From JAQVYV01 sp964507305 (GTDB taxonomy: Bacteria > Bacillota > Clostridia > Saccharofermentanales > UBA5734): DNA of 9,097 nucleotides. Positions 1 to 6,122 of this stretch are shown one piece after another. The first letter of the stretch is position 1; each line of letters starts with the position of its first letter. The notes beneath the pieces are model-generated. The model worked only from the letters and a program-made list of their open reading frames with translations. It ran no database searches and had not been told where the DNA came from. The DNA lies in NCBI GenBank assembly GCA_964507305.1, contig CAZDPQ010000104.1, positions 1-9,097 of the forward strand, read 5' to 3'. The position numbers were made by a program, and so were the translations under genes.

Positions 1-1
1 G

Positions 2-169
2 ATGGGAGACATGATTGCCTTCTCCGAAGGGATTTTCGTAGGGAACATGCAGAACATGCTTTATGACAGCGCAGCGATGATATTGCATATCGTACCGCTA
101 TTGATTTTGTATCTATTTACGCAGAAGATCTTTGTCCAGAGCATCGAACGAAGCGGATTGGTAGGCTGA
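2..169 (+). CDS. Sugar ABC-transporter permease, C-terminal fragment (5' end outside window)
   Basis: Only the last 55 residues are present, read in the frame that ends at the TGA at 167-169. They contain a hydrophobic segment (MILHIVPLLILYLFTQ) followed by a short tail, QKIFVQSIERSGLVG. This 'P-L-L-x-Y-x-F-x-Q-K-x-F-x-x-x-I-x-x-S-G-x-x-G' ending is typical of MalG/LplC-type inner-membrane permeases of the CUT1 carbohydrate uptake family; the segment is the last transmembrane helix. The gene lies 45 bases upstream of a family 1 solute-binding lipoprotein, which is the expected partner, and no terminator separates them. Permease followed by binding protein is a gene order seen in LplB-LplC/YtcP-like Firmicutes systems. 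The cytoplasmic EAA loop that contacts the ATPase lies outside the window, so the subfamily cannot be fixed. The fragment is more AT-rich than the genes after it (about 45% GC by hand count). Confidence 0.82.
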   Translation: MGDMIAFSEGIFVGNMQNMLYDSAAMILHIVPLLILYLFTQKIFVQSIERSGLVG

Positions 170-214
170 AAAACCAGAGGCAGATCAAAAAAAACGGGTC
201 AAGGAGGGAAAAAA

Positions 215-1798
215 ATGAAACAGTTTTCAACCGTGAAACACAAGCAAGGCGACAGCATTCCGGGCCGGTACAGGGCGCTGCTCAGGACAGCCGCTCTGGC
301 GGTCATCATCCTGATGTGCGTGAGCGTTTTCGCAGGATGCGCCAAGCCGACCGGCAGCAACAGCAGCCAGGCCGGGAGCAGCCAGGCGGGCTCGTCGGAA
401 GCCGTGTCTGAAAGCACCGGCGGGAGCAGCGTGCAGGAGAGCAGCGAGGCTGCCAGCGAATCCGGCAGCGGGGCGGAAAGCACGGCGGACAGTACGGCAT
501 CCCAGATCACCAGCTCGGGCGGCAGCAGCTCGTCGAGCAGCTCGTCAAGCACGACCAGCCGGTTCAAGGATCTGAACGGCAGGGTCGTCAAGCTGTACAT
601 GTGGGGCTATTCGGAAGAATATGCCCAGACCGCGGGCTTCCAGCCGTTCAAGAAACGCATCGCCGAGATCAAGGAAAAATTCAACTGCGATTTCAAGATC
701 CTGTCAGCCTCTGATATGTATTTTGATGAGATCTGGCAATCGACACTCGCGGGCGATCCAAGCGTTGACATCATGGATACGGCCGGACCCCACACGCTCG
801 CCAATCCGATCAAGAACGGCCTGTACATGGACCTGAACCAGTTCGGCGTTTTTGACTGGAGAAAGACGAAATGGGACCAGCAATTCCTGAAGACCACGAA
901 TTTCGGCGGAAAGCAGTATGTGTGCGGAACCGTTCTGGAAGGTCCGGACAAGGGGCTGCTGAACCAGGCGATGTTCTTCAACAAGAGACTTGTGAAGGAT
1001 GCCGGCTACAATCCCGACGATATCTACAAGTGGCAGAAGGACGGCACATGGACCTGGGCGAAATTCCTCGAAATCGCGGAAAAGATCTCGAAGCTCGATC
1101 CCGGCAATGTCTGGGGGACCGTCGGCAATGACAAGCTGCTGTACGCGGACCTGGTCCTTTCGAACGGGACGAACTACATCCTCAAAACCGCGGACGGGAT
1201 CGTCTTCAACGCGGGAGACCCCAAGGCTCTCGAGGCACTTGAATTTTACAAGCAGCTTTATCAGAAGCATGTGATGCCCGAAGCGGACGCTTTCTCCGAT
1301 GCGAAACTCTTTACTTCCTGCAAAGTCGGGTTCCTGCCGGAATACCTCGAGCGTCTGCGCTATCCGGAAGTCTACGGTGCGATGGTCGATGACTACGGCG
1401 TTGTCATGATCCCGAAGGGGCCGAAAGCCTCGGACTATGTTTCCGGGATCGACTGGTTCGGCGGAGACGCCATCCCGACCGGGACGGAGAACGCCAAGGA
1501 CATCGCCCTGGTGATCGACTTCATGACGGACCCGACCTACGCCACCAAGGCAGACGAAAACAAAGCCATGATCGCGGCAAGGGAAACCTATGTCCGGGAC
1601 GAGCAGTCCCTGCTGGTCTTCGACATGATCCTCTCCCGTTCCGTGATCAGCCCGACCTGGCTGTCCGAGCCTGTCCGCAGCGACTGGCTGAGCAGGCTGA
1701 CGGCCATCAAGAAAGGCGAGATCACGGCGGCGGATGCCATTGCCCAGGTCAAAGACAATTATGCGCAGACCCTGAAGGACATCTGGGACATCCATTGA
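215..1798 (+). CDS. Extracellular solute-binding lipoprotein (family 1) of a sugar ABC transporter
   Basis: A 527-residue protein expected to sit on the outer face of the membrane and deliver a sugar or oligosaccharide to the upstream permease. The start is set by AAGGAGG at 201-207, eight bases before the ATG. A long basic N-region (residues 1-24) precedes a hydrophobic core (25-39) and a lipobox VFAGC, giving lipidation at Cys42. Residues 43-115 form a Ser/Gly/Ala/Glu linker that includes nine consecutive serines (104-112). The folded domain starts at about 116 with DLNGRVVKLYMWG, the usual first strand of family 1 binding proteins, and continues with features common in the family such as an NQAMFFNKRLVKDAGY stretch, a Trp-rich TWTWAKFLEIAEK segment and a DWFGGDAIPTGTEN segment near the hinge. 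The total length is typical once the linker is discounted. The ligand cannot be read from the sequence; the GH78 and rhaA genes downstream suggest rhamnose-containing oligosaccharides (inference). Confidence 0.9.
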   Translation: MKQFSTVKHKQGDSIPGRYRALLRTAALAVIILMCVSVFAGCAKPTGSNSSQAGSSQAGSSEAVSESTGGSSVQESSEAASESGSGAESTADSTASQITSSGGSSSSSSSSSTTSRFKDLNGRVVKLYMWGYSEEYAQTAGFQPFKKRIAEIKEKFNCDFKILSASDMYFDEIWQSTLAGDPSVDIMDTAGPHTLANPIKNGLYMDLNQFGVFDWRKTKWDQQFLKTTNFGGKQYVCGTVLEGPDKGLLNQAMFFNKRLVKDAGYNPDDIYKWQKDGTWTWAKFLEIAEKISKLDPGNVWGTVGNDKLLYADLVLSNGTNYILKTADGIVFNAGDPKALEALEFYKQLYQKHVMPEADAFSDAKLFTSCKVGFLPEYLERLRYPEVYGAMVDDYGVVMIPKGPKASDYVSGIDWFGGDAIPTGTENAKDIALVIDFMTDPTYATKADENKAMIAARETYVRDEQSLLVFDMILSRSVISPTWLSEPVRSDWLSRLTAIKKGEITAADAIAQVKDNYAQTLKDIWDIH

Positions 1799-1844
1799 CC
1801 GGAATCAGACGGCCGAAGCAATATTTTGAAAGGAAGGCACAGGT

Positions 1845-4517
1845 ATGTTGAAAAAAACCAAGAAAAAAGTTTTAGCAACTCTGATGTGCGTCGCGCTGGT
1901 CAGCATGGCAATGATCGTCCCGGCAATGGCTGTGGAGCCGCTTGTGGTCGTCACGGCGGGAGCCAACGCCGGATCGGGCCAGACCGGCATGTGCGACTGG
2001 AGCGCGGCATGGGGCGTCCCGTCGGGGACCGGCATGGAACTGGAACTGGTCTTCTCTGCACCGTTTACGGATGCGGCGGCTTATACCCGATTTCCTGACA
2101 CCCTGGCACAGTACATCACGGTCAACGGCGTCGACCTGGCGACCCGGCACGCGAACGACCCGTCGCTCGGCATCGCGGATGTTGACCCGGGACTATGGGA
2201 CGGGAACAACATGGTCCTGACCAATTATTCCGACACCAGCCTGCACATCATCATGGTGGGCGGCGGCACCGGGAACCTCGTCATCACGGAAGTCAACACG
2301 GTCGTCCTGAGCGCTGATTTCCCGCTTTTATCGGGGACACTCGGCAGGGAGATCACCCTGACATTCGATCCGGCGACTCTGGCGTGGACATCCCCGGACA
2401 GCCCGACGGCGGAGCCGACCGAGCCCGCGGGGACCATCCTGCCCGAAGACGCGGTGACCGTAACGGCCGGAGCCAATGACGGATCCGGACAGGTCGGCAT
2501 GTGCGACTGGAGCTCGGCGTGGGGGATCCCCGCCGGGACCGGCATGGAACTGGAACTGATCTTCTCGGAACCTTTCACGGACAAGGCAGCCTACAGCTTC
2601 TTCTCGGACACCCTGGCGCAATACATCACGGTCAACGGCGTCAATCTCGCGTCAAGGGTCGCGAACAAAGACGCGCTCGGCGTCGCGGCGATCGATCCCG
2701 GCCTGTGGGGCGGAAACTGCATGGTGCTGATGAACTATTCGGATGTCAGCCTGCACATCATCATGGTGGGCGGCGGAACGGGCAACCTCGACATCACGAA
2801 GGAAAACACGATCATCCTGGACGACGATCTCCCGATGCTGAACGGACGGCCCATGGGCAGGACGATCACATTAACGTTTGATCCGGAGACCATGGAATGG
2901 TCGGAAACCGTCGGCGAGCAGATCACCGTGGCGGCCGGAGCCAACGACGGCTCGGGCCAGACCGGCATGTGCGACTGGAGTGCGGCATGGGGCGTTCCCG
3001 CCGGGACCGGCATGGAGCTGGAACTGATCTTCTCCAAGCCCTTCACGGATCAGGGAGCCTATACCGGCTTCTCGGACACCCTGGCGAAATACATCACGGT
3101 CAACGGTGTCAATCTCGCGACGAGAGCGGCCAACGATCCCTCTCTCGGGATCGCGGCGATCGACCCGGGGCTGTGGGGCGGAAACCCGATGACCCTGATG
3201 AACTACTCGGACGTCAGCCTGCACATCATCCTGGTGGGCGGCGGCACGGGCAACCTTGACATCACGAAGGAAAACACGATCATCATCGACGACGACTTCC
3301 CGCTGCTGAACGGCAGGCCTCTGGGCAGGACCATCACGCTTTCCTTCGATCCGGAAACCCTCGTATGGTCTGAGGTGCTCGGAGAAAAAATCACCGTGGC
3401 GGCCGGAGCCAACGACGGTTCGGGCCAGACCGGCATGTGCGACTGGAGCTCGGCGTGGGGCATCCCCGCCGGGACCGGCATGGAGCTGGAACTGATCTTC
3501 TCCAAACCCTTCACGGCTGCAGCGGCCTATACCGGTTTCTCGGACACCCTGGCGAAATACATCACGGTCAACGGCGTCAATCTCGCGACGAGGGCGGCCA
3601 ACGATCCCTCTCTCGGGATCGCGGCGATCGACCCGGGGCTGTGGGGCGGAAACCCGATGACCCTGATGAACTACTCGGACGTCAGCCTGCACATCATCCT
3701 GGTGGGCGGCGGCACGGGCAATCTCGACATCACGAAGGAAAACAAGGTCGTGATCGATGACGACTTCCCGCTGCTGAACGGCAGACCTCTCGGCAGGCAC
3801 ATCACGATGCTGTTCGATCCCGAAACGCTTGTCTGGACGGAACGGGAAGAAATCGTCGGAACGCCGACTCCTTCCCCGTCTCCGACTCCGACAAGAGAGC
3901 CGGTCAGCCATGTAATTTCAAGGGAAGAAGCAGCGCTTCTCACCGTGACGGCCGGAACGCCTTCAGGGTGCGCACAGAAGGGGATCTGGGACCGCAGCTC
4001 CGAGTGGGGCCTGGAAGCAGGCAAAGGACTCGAAGTGCAGCTCCGCTTCTCCGGCGAGTACACCAACGCCTCGCAGGGAGCCAATCTGAATGCCGTTCTC
4101 GGGCCGTTCATCACGGTCAACGGAGTCAACCTGCTCGACAGAGCGGACTTCGACGCAAGTCTCGGAATGGATGACATACGGCTCGATCTGTACGACGGCA
4201 ACAATGTCATGGTCACGAACTACTATGATGAAGCTTCAACACAGCTGGCCATCATCCTTCTCGGCGGCGGCACGGGCAACCTGGACAAATCCAAGGCGAA
4301 CACGATCGTCCTGTCCGCCGATTTCCCGCTTCCGAGCGGACTGACCCTCGGCAGGGAGATCACGCTGACATACGATCCGGCATCGCAGACCTGGACATCC
4401 TCGCTTGATACGGTGGACACCGGCGACACGGATCCCGCATTTCTGATCATCGTCGCAGTCTCCATGCTCCTCGCGATCTTCGTTATCGCGCAGGAACGCA
4501 GGAAGGCACGGTCCTGA
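1845..4517 (+). CDS. Exported, membrane-anchored protein with five tandem ~155-residue repeats; function unknown
   Basis: An 890-residue protein that I do not recognise. The start is supported by an AAAGGAAGG site at about 1829-1836. Residues 1-29 form a signal peptide (MLKKTKKK, hydrophobic core, AMA cleavage site). Five copies of one domain follow: residues 34-183, 204-359, 360-515, 516-666 and 699-852. Each has the elements VTAGANDGSG, GMCDWSxAWG, GMELELxF, YITVNGVNL, a VGGGTGNLD turn and a final LTFDPxTLxW strand; the strand-like spacing suggests an Ig-like beta-sandwich (inference). Linkers are Pro/Thr-rich after repeats 1 and 4 and absent between repeats 2, 3 and 4. The tail has VDTGD at 857-861, a hydrophobic helix at about 865-882 and a basic end (RRKARS), so the protein should be held at the surface. 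It lies between a sugar-binding lipoprotein and an esterase/rhamnosidase pair, which suggests glycan binding or display. Alternatives are an adhesin or cell-envelope structural protein. Confidence 0.88.
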   Translation: MLKKTKKKVLATLMCVALVSMAMIVPAMAVEPLVVVTAGANAGSGQTGMCDWSAAWGVPSGTGMELELVFSAPFTDAAAYTRFPDTLAQYITVNGVDLATRHANDPSLGIADVDPGLWDGNNMVLTNYSDTSLHIIMVGGGTGNLVITEVNTVVLSADFPLLSGTLGREITLTFDPATLAWTSPDSPTAEPTEPAGTILPEDAVTVTAGANDGSGQVGMCDWSSAWGIPAGTGMELELIFSEPFTDKAAYSFFSDTLAQYITVNGVNLASRVANKDALGVAAIDPGLWGGNCMVLMNYSDVSLHIIMVGGGTGNLDITKENTIILDDDLPMLNGRPMGRTITLTFDPETMEWSETVGEQITVAAGANDGSGQTGMCDWSAAWGVPAGTGMELELIFSKPFTDQGAYTGFSDTLAKYITVNGVNLATRAANDPSLGIAAIDPGLWGGNPMTLMNYSDVSLHIILVGGGTGNLDITKENTIIIDDDFPLLNGRPLGRTITLSFDPETLVWSEVLGEKITVAAGANDGSGQTGMCDWSSAWGIPAGTGMELELIFSKPFTAAAAYTGFSDTLAKYITVNGVNLATRAANDPSLGIAAIDPGLWGGNPMTLMNYSDVSLHIILVGGGTGNLDITKENKVVIDDDFPLLNGRPLGRHITMLFDPETLVWTEREEIVGTPTPSPSPTPTREPVSHVISREEAALLTVTAGTPSGCAQKGIWDRSSEWGLEAGKGLEVQLRFSGEYTNASQGANLNAVLGPFITVNGVNLLDRADFDASLGMDDIRLDLYDGNNVMVTNYYDEASTQLAIILLGGGTGNLDKSKANTIVLSADFPLPSGLTLGREITLTYDPASQTWTSSLDTVDTGDTDPAFLIIVAVSMLLAIFVIAQERRKARS
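1944..2393 (+). repeat. Surface-protein repeat 1
   Basis: First copy of the domain (protein residues 34-183), directly after the signal peptide. It carries the SAAWGV variant of the tryptophan motif, shared with repeat 3, and its conserved cysteine is Cys50. Its end differs from repeats 2-4: LSADFPLLSGTLGREITLTF has no DDD and no NGRP, and so resembles repeat 5. A Pro/Thr/Glu linker (residues 184-203) separates it from repeat 2. Confidence 0.88.
2454..2921 (+). repeat. Surface-protein repeat 2
   Basis: Second copy (protein residues 204-359), 468 bases to the start of repeat 3. It has the SSAWGI variant shared with repeat 4. It is the only copy with two cysteines: Cys220 in the MCDW motif and Cys292 in GGNCM, where repeats 3 and 4 have proline. 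Confidence 0.9.
2922..3389 (+). repeat. Surface-protein repeat 3
   Basis: Third copy (protein residues 360-515), exactly 468 bases long and joined without a linker to repeats 2 and 4. Bases 3126-3253 are identical to 3594-3721 in repeat 4. It carries SAAWGV like repeat 1 and Cys376 in the MCDW motif. Confidence 0.92.
3390..3842 (+). repeat. Surface-protein repeat 4
   Basis: Fourth copy (protein residues 516-666). Its central and later part is nearly identical to repeat 3 at the DNA level, but its SSAWGI motif region matches repeat 2. Cys532 is in the MCDW motif. It is followed by a linker at residues 667-698 containing TPTPSPSPTPT. Confidence 0.92.
3939..4400 (+). repeat. Surface-protein repeat 5, divergent membrane-proximal copy
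   Basis: Fifth and most diverged copy (protein residues 699-852), next to the membrane anchor. The MCDW motif has become IWDRSSEWG, the cysteine lies six residues earlier (Cys709), and GTGMELEL is replaced by GKGLEVQL. It keeps FITVNGVNL, LGGGTGNLD and REITLTYDP, so common ancestry is clear. Confidence 0.85.
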
Positions 4518-4670
4518 CAGGAGCGTGACCGCATCGCGGTCCGCCGCGCAGGCCTGAACCGCGACCCGCGGCAGGCAGCGAAACGACACACCGGAAGCCT
4601 GCAGCCGGCGCCATGGCGCCGGCTGCAGGCAATCACGGGAAAATGAAAAACCAAAGGAAGACATGGTACA
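4518..4670. other. Structured intergenic region with three inverted repeats
   Basis: This 153-base gap between the repeat-protein gene and the esterase gene is the longest non-coding stretch in the window. It holds three short inverted repeats in a row: 4527-4541 (GACCGC / GCGGTC, 3-base loop), 4559-4571 (CCGCG / CGCGG, 3-base loop) and the 34-base palindrome listed separately. The esterase ribosome binding site AAAGGAAG is at 4653-4660. I see no convincing -35/-10 promoter pair. Confidence 0.6.
4597..4630. terminator. Perfect 34-base GC-rich palindrome; possible hairpin terminator or attenuator
   Basis: The arms are GCCTGCAGCCGGCGC and its exact reverse complement, with CATG at the centre, which is itself palindromic. 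As RNA this forms a very stable 15-bp stem with a 4-base loop. The sequence after it (AATCACGGGAAAA) has no T-run, so a classical intrinsic terminator is not supported. It could be a Rho-type or weak terminator, a 3'-end stabiliser of the repeat-protein mRNA, or a binding site for a dimeric protein. The structure is certain; the function is not. Confidence 0.45.
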
Positions 4671-6122
4671 ATGATAGATAATCACCTGATAACCGCGCAT
4701 CGGTCCCGAAACGTGCGATCCGCGGCGGTCGCCGTGTGCGCCATGATCCTGTCCCTTCTTCTCGTAAACTGCGGGGTGCAGGAAAACACCGGTCCCGCGG
4801 GATCGTCCGGATCCGGCGGCAATGTATCACGATCCTCGGCCGCGGACAGCGGATCGATTGTTTCCGGAGAAGGTCAGAGGAGCAGCGCCGTGCCGTCTTC
4901 CGGGAATGCATCCTCTTCCGGGCCGGACTCCGGATCCCTTTCCACGGCATCTGCCGTGTCGAAAGCCCCGTTCGCCACCCCGACAGAGGCGGAAACGGTA
5001 ACGGAAGCCCCGACGGCTTCCCCGACTCCTGTCGAAAAGGAGGATATCCTGGACTATATGAAATTCGATCTTCAGACCTACCTGAAACCATTCTGGTCCG
5101 GCTCCGTCGTCTACAACGAGACCCTGATGTTCATCCGGGACGCCGACGGAAACGTCGCGCCCGCGCCGCTGCTGTACGAACCGACGGAGATCCTGTCGGT
5201 CCGCTCGTCGGACCTTTCGAAAGAATACAAGCCCGGTGTGGATTACACCGTCGAGGACGGGCACATCGTCCTGACTCCCGGCACTTCCATTTTCCGCTGG
5301 GCCTATACGACTTATTACCCCACAGTCTATAAGCAGGGGCAGATGTTTGCGTGCAGCAAGGGGGGATACCTGCTGTACGCAGAAGGCACGACCTTCACGA
5401 GGACCCAGGTCGCCGTGACCTACCGTCACGCCGGCGAGTGGACCGGCAAGATCCCGGAATACCAGGGCAGCCGGATCCCGAAAACCATCGCGAAATTAAA
5501 GAACAAGGAACCCCTCAAAATCGTGTTCTACGGGGACAGCATCACCGTCGGCTGCAACGCGAGCGGGTGGAGCGGGTCGCTGGCCGAGCCGAAGATGCCG
5601 ATCTGGCCCGATCTGGTCGTGAGGGAGCTCCGGCAGCATTACGGCGATGACGCCGTCACGTCGGTCAATACGGCCGTCGGCGGAACGACCTCGGCTTGGG
5701 GACTGGAGAATGCCGAAAGCCTGGTCGCGGCAAAAGCTCCGGACCTGGTGGTCCTCGCGTTCGGGATGAACGACGGGTCGCTGATTTCGTCCGCATTCAA
5801 GAGAAATATTCTAGGGATCATGGAAAAAACCCGTGCAGCCAATCCGGACGCGGAGTTCATCCTGGTGTCCACATCTTTGCCGAACCGGGAGGCAGCCGGG
5901 TTTTACCTCGGCCAGTGGCAATATGAATCCGCGCTGAACGAGATCGTTTCGGAAGATGACGGGGCCGCACTGGCGCCCGTGACATCCATGCACGCCTATC
6001 TCCTGACGCGCAAGCGTTTCTACGACATGACCGGCAACAACATCAACCACCCCAATGATTTTCTGGCCAGGATGTATGCCCAGACGATCAGCAGGATCAT
6101 GATCGAGGATTATTATTCATGA
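4671..6122 (+). CDS. SGNH/GDSL-family esterase lipoprotein, probable carbohydrate deacetylase
   Basis: A 483-residue exported hydrolase. The start has AAAGGAAG ten bases upstream (4653-4660). A hydrophobic segment (about 17-32) ends in LLVNC, so lipidation at Cys34 is likely, although Asn before the Cys is unusual. Residues 35-124 are a Ser/Gly then Thr/Pro linker. Residues of about 125-275 form an N-terminal domain (FDLQTYLKPFW...RWAYTTYYP) of the kind that precedes the catalytic domain in many two-domain SGNH esterases. The SGNH domain shows all blocks: FYGDSITVG with nucleophile Ser290, NTAVGGTT with Gly337/338, LAFGMND with Asn367, and NINHPND with His460. The SGNH fold uses these for ester hydrolysis. 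The ABC and rhamnosidase neighbours suggest removal of acetyl groups from a rhamnose-containing glycan outside the cell (inference). It does not look like a classic CE12 rhamnogalacturonan acetylesterase. Its stop overlaps the next start by four bases (ATGA), implying translational coupling. Confidence 0.9.
   Translation: MIDNHLITAHRSRNVRSAAVAVCAMILSLLLVNCGVQENTGPAGSSGSGGNVSRSSAADSGSIVSGEGQRSSAVPSSGNASSSGPDSGSLSTASAVSKAPFATPTEAETVTEAPTASPTPVEKEDILDYMKFDLQTYLKPFWSGSVVYNETLMFIRDADGNVAPAPLLYEPTEILSVRSSDLSKEYKPGVDYTVEDGHIVLTPGTSIFRWAYTTYYPTVYKQGQMFACSKGGYLLYAEGTTFTRTQVAVTYRHAGEWTGKIPEYQGSRIPKTIAKLKNKEPLKIVFYGDSITVGCNASGWSGSLAEPKMPIWPDLVVRELRQHYGDDAVTSVNTAVGGTTSAWGLENAESLVAAKAPDLVVLAFGMNDGSLISSAFKRNILGIMEKTRAANPDAEFILVSTSLPNREAAGFYLGQWQYESALNEIVSEDDGAALAPVTSMHAYLLTRKRFYDMTGNNINHPNDFLARMYAQTISRIMIEDYYS

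Noticed and set aside
704..1795. Long open frame on the - strand (363 codons) opposite the binding-protein gene
   Set aside because: It is antisense to a clear lipoprotein gene; the translation is rich in Arg/Asp/Gly with no recognisable domain, as expected from the complement of a GC-rich gene.
2871..3911. Long open frame on the - strand (346 codons) opposite repeats 3 and 4
   Set aside because: Its own repetitiveness simply mirrors the sense-strand repeats; there is no signal, domain or ribosome site of its own.
4664..4672. TGGTACAAT, resembling an extended -10 promoter element
   Set aside because: It overlaps the esterase start codon and has no plausible -35 about 17 bases upstream, so it is probably chance.
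4643..4681. 12-codon open frame just before and overlapping the esterase start
   Set aside because: No ribosome site of its own and no recognisable leader-peptide feature; the esterase start at 4671 has the proper site.
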